A DNA stretch of 64,000 nt from Micromonospora cathayae (lineage in GTDB: Bacteria > Actinomycetota > Actinomycetes > Mycobacteriales > Micromonosporaceae), in assembly GCF_028993575.1 (NCBI RefSeq), contig NZ_CP118615.1, forward strand, positions 248,001 to 312,000, in the 5' to 3' direction. This document shows positions 32,357 to 42,200 of this stretch, piece after piece; the stretch's first letter is position 1; every line of letters starts with the position of its first letter. The translations under genes and the position numbers were made by a program. The notes below the pieces were generated by a model. It was not told the DNA's origin, ran no database searches, and worked only from the letters and a program-made list of their open reading frames with translations.

Positions 32357-33511
32357 TCAGTGGCGCGGCAGGACCAGTTCCAGCTCGGTGCCCTCACCTG
32401 GGGTGGAGGTGATGGTGGCGGTGCCGCCGAGGTCGGCCAGCCGGCCGTGGATGGACTGGGCCACCCCGAGCCGGCCCTGCGCGGCCGCCTCGGACAGCCG
32501 GCCGGGGGCGATGCCGGGACCGGCGTCCCGGACCGACACCCGCACCAGCGGCCCCTCGTCCTCGACGAGCACCCAGGCCCGGCCGCCGCCGTGCCGGGCC
32601 ACGTTGTCCAGCGCCGCCGCGACCGCGGCGGCCAGTTCCCGGGCCGGGTGCGCCGCCAGGGGTACCGGGGTGGCCGGGGCGGCCAGCGACACCGCCGGGC
32701 TGGCGTACCGGTGCAGCAGGGCCCGCAGGTCCAGGGTGCCGGCGTCGTCCCCGGCCCCGGGTGCGGCGGTGGCGGCACCGGCCCGGCGGGCGGGTGCCGG
32801 ACCGGTGGCGATCAGGGCGCGCAAGGCGGCCTCCTGCTCCCCGGCGAGCCGGGCGAGTTCGCCGGCCTCGCCGTCGAGGTGCGCGCCGCGCCGCTGCACC
32901 AGGGCGAGTACCTGGAGCACCGAGTCGTGGATGTCCCGGGCCAGGCGTTCCCGTTCCCGGGTCGCCGCCTCCAGCTCGACCGCCCGCTGGAGCCGTTCCT
33001 CGGCGGTCACCGCCAACCGGGCGACATGCCCGACGACCACGCCGGCGAGCAGCATCAGCACCGTGCCGTTGAGCGCGGACGGGGTGGTCAGACCGCGCAC
33101 CGCGAGGTCACCCGCGCCGAGCACCAGGGCGGCCACCGTGCCCCGTCGCCGGCCGCCGGAGACCGCCCAGGCCAGCACCGGGCCGCCGAGCCAGGTCACG
33201 GCGAGGGCGGGCACCCCGGCGGCGAGCGCCGCGCGACCGACCACCCACGGGCTGAGCAGCAGGATCCCGAGTACGACCCCGAGGTCCGCCAGGAGCAGCG
33301 GCCAGTCCCGGCGGGCCGGCCGGGCGTACGCGTACGCGGTGTACGCCGTCCAGCCGGCCATCACCGCCAGCACCGGCCAGGCGGCCAGCGGGTGGGCGTA
33401 CCGGTGGGCGTCGCGTACCACCAGCACGCAGACGTAGGCGAGCGCGGCGACTCGGTACACGACGATGGCCCGCCAGAGCGGGACCGTCAGCCCGCCGGAC
33501 GGGGTCGACAT
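32357..33511 (-). CDS. MacS-type sensor histidine kinase
   Basis: A 384-aa membrane sensor kinase. Five to six hydrophobic segments fill the first 160 residues (IVVYRVAALAYVCVLVV, PLAAWPVLAVMAGWTAYTAYAY, LLLADLGVVLGILLL and others), as in DUF5931 sensor domains. Then RERLARDIHDSVLQVLALVQRRG, the HisKA_3 phosphoacceptor (His near residue 208), and a short HATPase with AVAAALDNVARHGGGRAWV and VSVRDAGPGI. ATG 33511. It is upstream of the LuxR regulator in the same operon; MacRS pairs in actinomycetes affect development and envelope genes. Confidence 0.9.
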   Translation of the reverse strand: MSTPSGGLTVPLWRAIVVYRVAALAYVCVLVVRDAHRYAHPLAAWPVLAVMAGWTAYTAYAYARPARRDWPLLLADLGVVLGILLLSPWVVGRAALAAGVPALAVTWLGGPVLAWAVSGGRRRGTVAALVLGAGDLAVRGLTTPSALNGTVLMLLAGVVVGHVARLAVTAEERLQRAVELEAATRERERLARDIHDSVLQVLALVQRRGAHLDGEAGELARLAGEQEAALRALIATGPAPARRAGAATAAPGAGDDAGTLDLRALLHRYASPAVSLAAPATPVPLAAHPARELAAAVAAALDNVARHGGGRAWVLVEDEGPLVRVSVRDAGPGIAPGRLSEAAAQGRLGVAQSIHGRLADLGGTATITSTPGEGTELELVLPRH

Positions 33512-33632
33512 GGGCAGCAGGATGTCACACGGGCCGGGCGGGCCGGCGGGGTCGGTACGGGCTGCCACGGCAAACCTGACGTAGGGTGGAAAAGCCCCGA
33601 AAAACCCTCTTGGAAGCCGGTGGCGGTAGGCC

Positions 33633-34094
33633 ATGACGAACGCCGGACGCCCCGGACCGCGTACGGTTGTGCCCATCGAATCTTCCCTGCTGATCGCCGA
33701 AGCCTTCGACCAGGCCCAGGTGACGGAGCTGCGACACTCCGTCACCTCCTGTGTGCGTGCCGCCGGCCTGTCCGGGCAGCGCCTGGACGACTTCGTGCTG
33801 GCCGTGAACGAACTGATCACCAACGCGGTCCGGCACGGTGGCGGCCGGGGCTGGCTACGGCTCTGGCAGGAGTCCGGCGACGTGCTCTGCGAGGTCTCCG
33901 ACCACGGCCGGGGCATCAGCGCCCAGCGGCTCAACGACCGGAGCCGACCGGCCCCGGACACCGCCGGCGGCTGGGGGCTCTGGCTGGCCCGGGAACTCAG
34001 CGACACCATGCGGGTCGAGACCGGCACGGCCGGCACGACGGTACGCATCAGCGCCGCCCTCGGCAGCCGGCAGCCCGCCGGCCCGGGGGACTGA
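33633..34094 (+). CDS. ATP-binding anti-sigma regulatory factor
   Basis: A 153-aa HATPase_c_2 protein of the RsbW/SpoIIAB kind. N-box: LDDFVLAVNELITNAVRHGGG (E-L-x-x-N); G1 box: VSDHGRGISAQRL; G2: GGWGLWLARELSDTM. It probably binds an anti-anti-sigma or sigma partner and may have serine kinase activity. ATG 33633 gives an N-terminus TNAGRPGPRTVVPIESS. It lies divergent from the MacS kinase, 121 bp away, and 24 bp before glpK on the same strand. Confidence 0.82.
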   Translation: MTNAGRPGPRTVVPIESSLLIAEAFDQAQVTELRHSVTSCVRAAGLSGQRLDDFVLAVNELITNAVRHGGGRGWLRLWQESGDVLCEVSDHGRGISAQRLNDRSRPAPDTAGGWGLWLARELSDTMRVETGTAGTTVRISAALGSRQPAGPGD

Positions 34095-34118
34095 CGGACC
34101 CGACCCGACCCGGGTACG

Positions 34119-35600
34119 GTGCTGCTGGTGAGCCCGGAACACGTCGCCGCCATCGATCAGGGCACCACCTCCTCCCGGTGCATCGTCTTCGACCGGGCCG
34201 GCGAGATCGTCGCCGTCGCCCAGCACGAGCACCGGCAGGTCTTCCCCCGGCCCGGCTGGGTGGAGCACGACGCCGAGGAGATCTGGGCCAACGTCGAACG
34301 GGCGGTCCGGGAGGCGCTGGCGGCGGCCGGCATCGGCCCGGAGGGGCTGGCCGCGGTGGGCATCACCAACCAGCGGGAGACCACCGTGGTGTGGGACCGG
34401 GCCACCGGCCGCCCGGTCGCCAACGCGATCGTCTGGCAGGACACCCGGACCGGGGAGATCCTGCGGGAGCTGGACGAGGAGCTGTTCCGGTCCCGCAGCG
34501 GCCTGCCGTTGGCCACCTACTTCGCGGGGCCGAAGCTGCGCTGGCTGCTGGAGAACGTCGACGGGCTGCGGGCGCGGGCCGAGGCCGGCGAGGTGCTGTT
34601 CGGCACCATGGACAGCTGGCTGATCTGGAAGCTCACCGGCCGGCACGTCACCGACGTGACCAACGCCAGCCGGACCCTGCTGATGGACCTGACCACCCTG
34701 GACTGGGCCCCGGAGCTGCTCGACGCGCTCGGCGTACCGGCCGCCGTGCTACCGGAGATCCGCTCCTCGGCCGAGGTGTACGGCACCGCCACCGGGGTGC
34801 TGGCCGGGGTGCCGGTGGCCAGTGCGCTCGGCGACCAGCAGGCCGCCCTGTTCGGGCAGACCTGCTTCCAGCCGGGCGAGGCGAAGTGCACCTACGGCAC
34901 CGGCAGTTTCCTGCTGCTGAACACCGGGGCGAGCCCGGTGCCGTCCGAACACGGCCTGCTCACCACGGTCGCCTACCGGATCGGCGACCAGCCGGCCGCG
35001 TACGCGCTGGAGGGGGCGATCGCGGTCACCGGGTCGCTGGTGCAGTGGCTGCGCGACAACCTGGGGCTGATCTCGACCGCCGCCCAGGTGGAGGAGCTGG
35101 CCCGCACCGTCGACGACAACGGCGGCTGTTACGTGGTGCCGGCGTTCTCCGGGCTGTTCGCCCCGTACTGGCGGTCCGACGCCCGGGGCGTGGTGGCCGG
35201 ACTGACCGGCTACATCACCAAGGGCCACCTGGCCCGGGCGGTGCTGGAGGCGTCGGCCTGGCAGACCCGGGACGTGGTGGACGCCATGAACGCCGACTCC
35301 GACGTGGCGCTGCGCCGGCTGCGGGTCGACGGTGGGATGACCGCCAACGGCCTGCTGATGCAGTTCCTGGCCGACGTACTGGACGTGCCGGTGGTGCGGT
35401 CCCGGATCACCGAGACGACCTGTCTCGGTGCCGCGTACGCGGCCGGCCTGGCGGTCGGCTTCTGGCCGGACCTGGCGACCCTACGCGCCCAGTGGCGGTC
35501 CGACGCGCAGTGGACGCCGGCCATGGACCCGGCGCTGCGGGAGCAGGAACTGCGCCAGTGGCACAAGGCGGTGCAGCGCACCCTGGACTGGGCCGACTGA
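34119..35600 (+). CDS. glpK: Glycerol kinase
   Basis: A 493-aa FGGY-family kinase that phosphorylates glycerol to glycerol-3-phosphate. Motifs: [17 protein letters not shown] (ATP phosphate loop), [19 protein letters not shown], and the glycerol kinase signature around [48 protein letters not shown]; and [21 protein letters not shown]. The start is GTG 34119, or GTG 34128. No glycerol facilitator or glpD gene is adjacent; this gene follows an anti-sigma-like gene after 24 bp. Confidence 0.95.
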   Translation: MLLVSPEHVAAIDQGTTSSRCIVFDRAGEIVAVAQHEHRQVFPRPGWVEHDAEEIWANVERAVREALAAAGIGPEGLAAVGITNQRETTVVWDRATGRPVANAIVWQDTRTGEILRELDEELFRSRSGLPLATYFAGPKLRWLLENVDGLRARAEAGEVLFGTMDSWLIWKLTGRHVTDVTNASRTLLMDLTTLDWAPELLDALGVPAAVLPEIRSSAEVYGTATGVLAGVPVASALGDQQAALFGQTCFQPGEAKCTYGTGSFLLLNTGASPVPSEHGLLTTVAYRIGDQPAAYALEGAIAVTGSLVQWLRDNLGLISTAAQVEELARTVDDNGGCYVVPAFSGLFAPYWRSDARGVVAGLTGYITKGHLARAVLEASAWQTRDVVDAMNADSDVALRRLRVDGGMTANGLLMQFLADVLDVPVVRSRITETTCLGAAYAAGLAVGFWPDLATLRAQWRSDAQWTPAMDPALREQELRQWHKAVQRTLDWAD

Positions 35601-35684
35601 CCGGCCCTCGTCCACCGGCGACCGCGCCGGCACGCCCACCGGTGCCGGCACGACCCACGCCACCCCCGGGGCGCGACCGGTGGT

Positions 35685-36518
35685 TCAGGTCCAGCGGTTG
35701 CCGGTGAGCTTCTCGTAGACGTCGACGTAGCGGGCCCGGGTCGCCTCGACCACCTCGGCCGGCACCTCGGGGGCCGGGGCCTGCTTGTTCCAGCCACTGC
35801 CCGCCGCCCAGTCCCGGACGTACTGCTTGTCGTAGGAGAACTGGGTGCGGCCGGGCTGGTACGACTCGGCGGGCCAGAACCGCGACGAGTCGGAGGTGAG
35901 TACCTCGTCGGCGAGGACCAGGGTGCCGTCCGGGGCCCAGCCCAGCTCGATCTTGGTGTCCGCGACGATGATGCCCCGGTCGGCGGCGAGTTCCGCACCC
36001 CGGCAGTACACGGCGATGGTGAGCTGCCGCAGTCGTTCGGCGGTCTCCGCGCCGACCTTCGCCACCACCTGTTCGTAGGTGATCGGCTCGTCGTGCTCCC
36101 CCAGCGGCGCCTTGGTCGACGGGGTGAAGATCGGCTCCGGGAGGATGGACGCCTCCACCAGGCCCCGGGGCAGCTCGACGCCGGAGACCGCGCCGGTGCG
36201 CTGGTACTCGGTCAGGCCGCCGCCGGTGAGATAGCCCCGGGCGACGCACTCGACCGGGACCATCTCCAGCCGCCGGCACCGGATGGCCCGCCCGGCGAAC
36301 TCGGCCGGCACGTCGGTGGTGGAGACGACGTGGTTCGGCACGAGGTCGGCGAGCTGCTCGAACCACCACACCGACAGCGCGGTGAGCAGGCGGCCCTTGT
36401 CCGGGACGGGGGTGGGCAGGACCACGTCGTAGACGGAGATGCGGTCCGAGGCGACCAGGATCAGGTCGTCGCCGTCGGCGTAGACGTCCCGGACCTTGCC
36501 CGAGTGCAGTAGTTCCAC
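35685..36518 (-). CDS. purC: SAICAR synthase
   Basis: A 277-aa purine synthesis enzyme joining CAIR and aspartate using ATP. Signatures: GKVRDVYADGDDLILVASDRISVYD at the start, VECVARGYLTGGGLTEYQ, TPSTKAPLGEHDEPI, and ADTKIELGWAPDGTLVLADEVLTSDSSRFWP. GTG 36518 gives VELLHSGKVRDVY, which is the normal N-terminus. It converges on glpK with an 84-bp gap. Confidence 0.95.
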   Translation of the reverse strand: MELLHSGKVRDVYADGDDLILVASDRISVYDVVLPTPVPDKGRLLTALSVWWFEQLADLVPNHVVSTTDVPAEFAGRAIRCRRLEMVPVECVARGYLTGGGLTEYQRTGAVSGVELPRGLVEASILPEPIFTPSTKAPLGEHDEPITYEQVVAKVGAETAERLRQLTIAVYCRGAELAADRGIIVADTKIELGWAPDGTLVLADEVLTSDSSRFWPAESYQPGRTQFSYDKQYVRDWAAGSGWNKQAPAPEVPAEVVEATRARYVDVYEKLTGNRWT

Positions 36519-36849
36519 GCGCCCTAGTAGACCACGAAGCGGTGCGGCACCCCGTGCCCCCATCAGCCGCACCGCACCGCTCCGCGCTCCCCACCGGCCA
36601 TGCCGGGGACGTCGTTGGCCCGTGCGGCCGGGAGCAGGAGGACCGGGACGCGACCGGGTCGGCCACCGGTGCCCGAACCGCAGCCGGAAAGCGCTTTCTG
36701 GCGGTTCTATCCGGACCCTAGAGCGCCTGGAGATTGATGTCAATCACACTGGCCTTCCGGGCCGCACGTCCCGTACCGCCGGACGTTGACACCCCGCCGT
36801 ACCACCTGCGTGAATGGTCCGATCCCATCCGGCCCGTCAGGAGTCGACC
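36519..36849. promoter_or_regulatory. Upstream region of the sugar-binding protein gene
   Basis: A 331-bp divergent spacer between purC and the solute-binding gene. The main feature is a LacI-type palindrome (annotated separately at 36684-36701). AT-richer GATTGATGTCAATCACACT at about 36732-36750 could hold a promoter for the binding protein. No ORF is credible. Confidence 0.5.
36684..36701. promoter_or_regulatory. LacI-family operator-like palindrome
   Basis: CCGGAAAGCGCTTTCTGG with one mismatch in 18 bp and a perfect 12-bp core GAAAGCGCTTTC (36687-36698). The central CG dyad and flanking AAAG/CTTT are typical of LacI/GalR-family operators. It lies about 150 bp before the sugar-binding protein start; no LacI gene is in the window. 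Confidence 0.6.
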
Positions 36850-38184
36850 GTGTCCGCAGCGCCGCCCCCACCCCGCCGTCGCGCCGGTGCCGACCCGGGC
36901 CGACGCCGGGTGCTCGCCGGGCTGCTGGGTCTGCCTGCCGCCGCGACCGGCGGACTGACCGGGTGCCGGGCCGAGCGGGTGACGCCCACCGACACCGGTC
37001 CGGTCGAATTGTCGATCTTCTGGTGGGGCAGCGCCCGCCGCGCCCAACTGACCGAGCAGGCGCTGCGCCTCTACTCCGACCGGAACCCGGCGGTCACCTT
37101 CCGGGTCACCTGGCAGGGGCTCGACGGCTACTACGAACGGCTCGCCACCCAGGCGGTCGGCGGCAACGTCCCCGACCTGTTCCAGATCGACGACACCTTC
37201 CTCACCGAGTACGCCCGCCGGGACATCCTGCTCGACCTGAGCCGGTACGTCGCCGACGGCCGGCTCGACCTCAGCGGCCTGCCCACCGGCCTGGTCCGCT
37301 ACGGCCAGGTCGAGGGCCGGACCATGGCGGTGGCCGCCGCGCAGAACTCCGCCGCGCTGGTGTTCAACCGCGACCTGCTGCGCCGACTGGACCAACCCGC
37401 CCCGTACAGCGGGATGTCCTACCCGGAGTACCTCACCTGGGCGGCGCAGGTGACCGAGGCCAGCGACGGCCGGGTCGCCGGCACCATGGACCCGTCCGGC
37501 GACCACCGGGCGCTCTGGCTCTGGCTACGCTCCCGGGGCAGCGAGTTCTACCAGGGCCGTAAGCTCGGGTTCGAGCTGCCCGAACTGATGGACTGGTTCG
37601 AGCTGTGGCAGCGCGCCCGGACCGCCCGGGCCACCCCGAGCGCCGCCCTGGTGCAGCAGGCCAACAGCGGCGAACTGGCCCGGCAGCTGGTGGTCACCGG
37701 CCAGAGCGCCGCCTCGTTCGCCTGGTCGAACCAGCTCGTCGAGCTCCAGCGCTACAGCCGCGACGAACTCGGCATCGTGAGCTGCCCCGGCCCGACCGGC
37801 GCGCAGTGGGCCCGCGCGTCGATGTACTGGGCCGGATTCCGGGGCACCCGGCACCCGGAGATCGTCGCCGACGTGATCAACTTCCTGACCACCAACGTGG
37901 AGGCCGGCCGGGTCCTCGGCTACGACCGCGGCCTGAGCCCTCACCTCAACATCCGCAAGTTCGTGGAGCCGACCATCCGGGACGCCTCGGTACGGCGTTC
38001 GGCGACCTTCGAGCTCGGCGTCGCCGACAGGTTCGGGTCGGCGCCCCCGCCCCCGCCCACCGGCCACGCCCGGGTGCGCGACCTGCTGGTCGCCACCGCC
38101 GAGAGCGTGCAGTCGGGCCGGACGACGATCCGGGCCGCGACCTGGCGGTTCATGGGCCAGGCCGCCGCCGCCCTGGCCGCCTGA
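36850..38184 (+). CDS. ABC-type sugar-binding lipoprotein, orphan
   Basis: A 444-aa extracellular solute-binding protein (family 1). The N-terminus has a twin-arginine-like RRRVLAGLLGL and a lipobox LTGC (Cys near residue 37), so it is exported and lipid-anchored. Domain: PVELSIFWWGSARRAQLTEQALRLYSDRNPAVTFRVTWQGLDGYYERLATQAVGGNVPDLFQID, then FNRDLLRRLD and WARASMYWAGFRGTRHPE. GTG 36850 is used; the next in-frame start upstream adds twelve residues. No permease or ATPase gene follows, so it must share a transporter encoded elsewhere. An operator-like palindrome lies upstream. Confidence 0.87.
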   Translation: MSAAPPPPRRRAGADPGRRRVLAGLLGLPAAATGGLTGCRAERVTPTDTGPVELSIFWWGSARRAQLTEQALRLYSDRNPAVTFRVTWQGLDGYYERLATQAVGGNVPDLFQIDDTFLTEYARRDILLDLSRYVADGRLDLSGLPTGLVRYGQVEGRTMAVAAAQNSAALVFNRDLLRRLDQPAPYSGMSYPEYLTWAAQVTEASDGRVAGTMDPSGDHRALWLWLRSRGSEFYQGRKLGFELPELMDWFELWQRARTARATPSAALVQQANSGELARQLVVTGQSAASFAWSNQLVELQRYSRDELGIVSCPGPTGAQWARASMYWAGFRGTRHPEIVADVINFLTTNVEAGRVLGYDRGLSPHLNIRKFVEPTIRDASVRRSATFELGVADRFGSAPPPPPTGHARVRDLLVATAESVQSGRTTIRAATWRFMGQAAAALAA

Positions 38185-38213
38185 ACCAGCCGGTCCGACG
38201 CACCGGCGGCGGG

Positions 38214-38247
38214 CCGGGTGGGCCGTCGCGCACTGCGGCCCACCCGG
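38214..38247 (+). terminator. Hairpin after the sugar-binding protein gene
   Basis: CCGGGTGGGCCG (38214-38225) pairs perfectly with 38236-38247 around a 10-nt loop, 30 nt after the stop. It also faces the end of the convergent small membrane gene. Confidence 0.7.
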
Positions 38248-38274
38248 TGTTCACCGGGCCGCACCGTCGTGCCG

Positions 38275-38520
38275 TCACCGGGGGCCGCGCCGCCCCCGCG
38301 TCATCCGGATCAACAGCACGACCACCACGGCCACCACCACCAGGCAGCAGAGCAGACCGATCAGGCCGAAGCCACCGCCCCGGGACCGCCGCCGGGCGGC
38401 CTCCACGACCAGCTCACCCGGGCCGGTGGACGCCCACGCGGCGACCGGCACGAACACGGAGAGCACCACCGTACCGAGGACGGCGCTCAGCCGGCCCCAC
38501 CATCTGTTCCAGGAAGACAT
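38275..38520 (-). CDS. Small exported single-span membrane protein
   Basis: An 81-aa protein starting at ATG 38520 (MSSWNRWW). It has an N-terminal hydrophobic segment with an apparent cleavage site (LSAVLGTVVLSVFVPVAAWA-ST), an Arg-rich middle (EAARRRSRGGG) and a C-terminal transmembrane helix GLIGLLCCLVVVAVVVVLLI followed by basic residues. No known family. It converges on the sugar-binding protein gene. Confidence 0.65.
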   Translation of the reverse strand: MSSWNRWWGRLSAVLGTVVLSVFVPVAAWASTGPGELVVEAARRRSRGGGFGLIGLLCCLVVVAVVVVLLIRMTRGRRGPR

Positions 38521-38627
38521 ACCCCCCATCCTCGCCGAGGCGGGCAAGAACGGCACGCCGGTCTCCGCTGCCGGGTGCGGTGAGCCGCAGGACGGTGTCG
38601 GCGGGCCGACGACGACACCGGGAACGC

Positions 38628-38663
38628 GAAACGGCCCTCGGACGATCGTCCGAGGGCCGTTTC
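38628..38663 (-). terminator. 36-bp perfect palindrome after initiator tRNA copy 1
   Basis: A fully self-complementary 36-bp sequence starting GAAACGGCCCTCGGACGATC, 2 nt past the CCA end of the tRNA on the minus strand. It makes an unusually strong 16-18-bp stem with TTTC at its base. Confidence 0.85.
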
Positions 38664-38665
38664 CG

Positions 38666-38742
38666 TGGTAGCGGGGACAGGATTTGAACCTGCGACCTCT
38701 GGGTTATGAGCCCAGCGAGCTACCGAGCTGCTCCACCCCGCG
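38666..38742 (-). tRNA. Initiator tRNA-fMet (CAT), copy 1
   Basis: A 77-nt tRNA with encoded CCA. Read on the minus strand it starts CGCGGGGTGGAGCAGCTCGG and has anticodon CAT in CTGGG-CTCATAA-CCCAG. Three consecutive G:C pairs in the anticodon stem and an unpaired first base (C1 against U72) identify the initiator rather than the elongator tRNA-Met. Confidence 0.95.
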
Positions 38743-39044
38743 TCGGCTCGTTAACCCTAACGCATCTCCGGTCGGCCGGTCGCACGGGGGGCCACCCGGA
38801 TCACTTTCCCTCGCTGCGGCCCGGACGGGAGGACATCGCAGAGGACATTCTCGTACACCACCTCCGGCTCGGGTACGGCGAGCCGGGACGACCGCCGCTC
38901 GCCGAGCAACCGGCTGGCCGGGGCTGGCACTGCCGATAACGGCGCGCAGATCACGTCCCCGAACGGAGACTGCCGGCTGCGCCGCAGAGGCTTCCACTCG
39001 CTCGCCACCGGACACAGGCTGGTGCCACGGCGCCACCGACGCAC
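38743..39044. other. Spacer between the two initiator tRNA genes
   Basis: About 300 bp without a credible gene. It must contain the promoter of copy 1; GTTAACCCTAACGC immediately upstream of copy 1 is shared with copy 2 (GTTAACCCTAGCGC), showing that the duplicated block includes some upstream sequence. The rest is not similar between copies. Confidence 0.6.
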
Positions 39045-39081
39045 GAAAGAACCCCCAGGAGAAGATCCTGGGGGTTCTTTC
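39045..39081 (-). terminator. Terminator after initiator tRNA copy 2
   Basis: GAAAGAACCCCCAGGA (39045-39060) pairs perfectly with 39066-39081 over a 5-nt loop, 4 nt past the CCA end. The stem differs in sequence from the one after copy 1. Confidence 0.85.
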
Positions 39082-39085
39082 GTCG

Positions 39086-39162
39086 TGGTAGCGGGGACAG
39101 GATTTGAACCTGCGACCTCTGGGTTATGAGCCCAGCGAGCTACCGAGCTGCTCCACCCCGCG
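39086..39162 (-). tRNA. Initiator tRNA-fMet (CAT), copy 2
   Basis: The 77-nt sequence is identical to the copy at 38666-38742, including encoded CCA, anticodon CAT, the three G:C pairs of the anticodon stem and the 1:72 mismatch. About 14 bp of upstream sequence is also nearly conserved. It has its own terminator and so is an independently expressed second copy 343 bp away. Confidence 0.95.
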
Positions 39163-39206
39163 TCGGCTGGTTAACCCTAGCGCAACCGGTCCCGAGGCTG
39201 CAAAAC

Positions 39207-39261
39207 GGGCGGGCCCCGGTGCCCGACGACCGGTCGGATCGTCACACACCGGGGCCCGCCC
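39207..39261 (-). terminator. Hairpin after the UPF0182 gene
   Basis: GGGCGGGCCCCGGTG (39207-39221) pairs exactly with CACCGGGGCCCGCCC (39247-39261); loop of 25 nt. It begins 20 nt after the UPF0182 stop. Confidence 0.7.
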
Positions 39262-39280
39262 GACGGACCAGTTGCCCAGG

Positions 39281-42200
39281 TCAGCCGGCTGCTGAAGCCG
39301 ACGGTGAGGGCGCGGCGCTACCGCTCGGGGTGGGCGTCGCACTGCCGCCCGGCGCGGGAGCCGTCGCCTGCTGCGCCCGCTGGAACGCCGCCATCGCGTC
39401 GTCCAGGCTCTTCAACGCCCGGCCGTACCGCTCGAAGTCGCCGGACGTCTGCGCGGCCTTGACCTCCGCGATGGCGTCCTGCACCCGCTTGGCGGCCTCG
39501 GCCAGCTCGCCGGTCATCGGCGGGGTCTCGGTCGGCGGCGCCGGCGGGGTCTCGCCGTCACCCTCGCCGTCCCCGGCCGGCGGTGGCGGCGGGTTGCCGG
39601 CACCGGCCTGCTTGCCCTGCTCGACGAGTTGCTTGATGCCTTCGTCGAGGGTGTTGGCGAGCACCACGTACGAGCCGCCGTCGCCGTAGGAGAGCAGCAC
39701 CTTCTGCAGCAGCGGGTACGCGTCCTGCTGGTTGCTCTTCACGTAGACCGGCTCGACGTAGAGCATGCCGTTGTCGAAGGGCAGCGAGAGCAGGTTGCCG
39801 TACTGCACCTGGGCCTGGTTCGAGGAGAGCAGGTTGAGCTGCTGCCGGATGGCCGCGTTGTTGGTCATCTGCTGGTGCACCTGGACCGGGCCGGAGACCC
39901 GGGTCTGGTCCGGCAGTTCCAGCACCTCCAGCCGGGGTTTGCCGTCGACGTACGACCCGGAGATCAGCGCGGCGAGGTTCTGCCGGCCGTTCGGGGTGAC
40001 CGCCGAGGTGAGCTGGAAACGCGGCTCGCTCTGCTCCGGGAACTGGGTGTAGAGGTAGTACGGCGGCTGCTTCTGCCCACCGTCCGGGTTGTCCGGCACG
40101 TTCGGCACCTGCCAGAAGTCCTGGCCGGAGTAGAAGTCGCCCGGGTCGGTGACGTGGAACTTGGTGAGCAGGTTGCGCTGCACCTTGAACATGTCGGCCG
40201 GGTAGCGGAAGTGCGCGGCCAGCTCGGCCGGGATGTCCGCCCGGGGCACCACCAGGTCGCCGCCGAACGCCTTGTTCCACGCCTTCAGCACCGGGTCGGC
40301 CTCGTCGAACTCGTACAGCTTGACGGTGCCGTCGTACGCGTCGACGGTGGCCTTGACCGAGTTGCGCATGTAGTTGACGTTCTCCCGGGCGAGCTGGAAG
40401 GTGCCCTGGTTGGTCAACTCGTCGGTGGTCTCGGTCTGCAGGTTGACCCGCTCCGCGTACGGGTAGGTGGCCGCCGTGGTGTACGCGTCCACGATCCACT
40501 GGATCCGGCCGTCGACCACCGCCGGGTACGGGTCACCGTCGATGGTGAGGAACGGCGCGACCTTCTCCACCCGGTCCCGGGGGTTCCGGACGTAGAGCAG
40601 CTTGGAGTTCTCGTTGACCGCCTCGGAGAGCAGGAAGTTCGACTCCTGCTCCTTGATCGCGTAGAGCAGTCGGCGGGTGAACGAGCCGACCGACACGCCC
40701 CCCTCACCGGTGTAGGTGTAGTACTGCTCGCCGCCGGTGGTCGGGGTGGGCCGGTCGAACTCGGCGTTCCGCTCCGGGTTGGCCTGCCCGACGATGGCGT
40801 AGTCGTTCGGGCCCATCCGCTCGCCGTAGTAGATCCGGGGCTGCTCGGTGGGGATCTGGTCGGTCTGCGCCGAGCAGCGCTCCTGCTCGCGCTCGCCGAG
40901 GAAGCCGGAGACGAAGTACGGCTGGCCGCCGCAGACCACCTGGTTGGCCGGCGCGCCGACCAGCCCGAACCCGTGGGTGTACACGGTGTGCCGGTTGATC
41001 CAGTTGTTCTGCTGGTCGGTCAGCTCGCCGTAGTTGATCTCGCGCATGCCGACCACGTAGTCCCGGGTCTCCCCGTTGACCGTGTAGCGGTCGATGTCGA
41101 GCTTCGGCCCGAAATCGTAGAAGCCCCGGACCTGCTGCAACTGGGTGTACGTCTCGGAGACCAGCTGCGGGTCGAGCAGTCGGGCGTTCGGCACCACCGC
41201 CTCGTCGGTGGCCAGGGTGGCCGGCGGGGTCAGGTTGTTCGCCCCGTACGGGCTGACCTTCGTGTCGGCCAGGCCGAACGCGGTCCGGGTGGCGTCGATG
41301 CTGCGCTGGATGTACGGGGCCTCCTTGTCCCGGGCGCTCGGCTTGACCTCGAAGGTCTGCACCGCCCAGGGGTAGATGCCGCCGATCGCCACCGCGCTCA
41401 CCCCGAGCAGGGCCAGCGAGATGCCCGGCCAGACCAGGTTCCGCATCACCGCGTTGGAGAAGACGATGATCGCGATGGCCACCACGATCGAGATGTAGGC
41501 GAGGATCTCCTTCGCCGGCAGCAGCGCGTTGACGTCGGCGTACCCGGCGCCGTAGAGCTTGGCGCTGTCGTTGTACTCCAGCAGCATCGCCCGCCGGTCC
41601 AGCACGTACGCGACCGCCTTGAGCAGGACGAAGACCGCGACCAGCGTGGTCAGGTGGGCCCGCGCGGCGTTGGTCATCCGGTCGCCGACGCCCTGCAGAC
41701 GCACCCCGCCGAAGACGTAGTGCACGGCCAGCGCCCCGATCACGGCCAGCACCACCGCGGTGAAGCCCACCCCGAGCAGGTACCGCAGGAACGGCAGCTG
41801 GAAGACGTAGAAACCGACGTCCACCCCGAACTCGGGGTCCTTCACGCCGAAGTCCCCGCCGTTGCGGAAGAGCAGCCACTGGCTCCACCGGCTCTGCGCG
41901 GAGAGGCCGGCGAACAGCCCGACCACCGCGCTGGCGACCAGGACCCAGGTGCCGATCCGGGGGCCGAGCACCATCCGGTACCGCTCCAGGGTGGCCTGCT
42001 CGGCGGAGTGCGGACGCAGGCCGGGCCGCAGCCGGTGGGCCAGCCACAGGTTCCCGCCGACCACCGCCGCCATGCCGAGCCCGACGGCCAGGAAGAGCAG
42101 CGTCCGGGTGATCAGGACACCGGTGAAGACCTGGGTGTAGTCGACCTCGTCGAACCAGAGCCAGTCCGTCCAGGCCTGCACCCCCCAGCCCAACAGGGTG

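Noticed and set aside
32360..35707. 1115-aa plus-strand frame over MacS, the ATPase gene and glpK
   Set aside because: It is a shadow of three real genes; composition is Arg/Gly/Pro and no domain is present.
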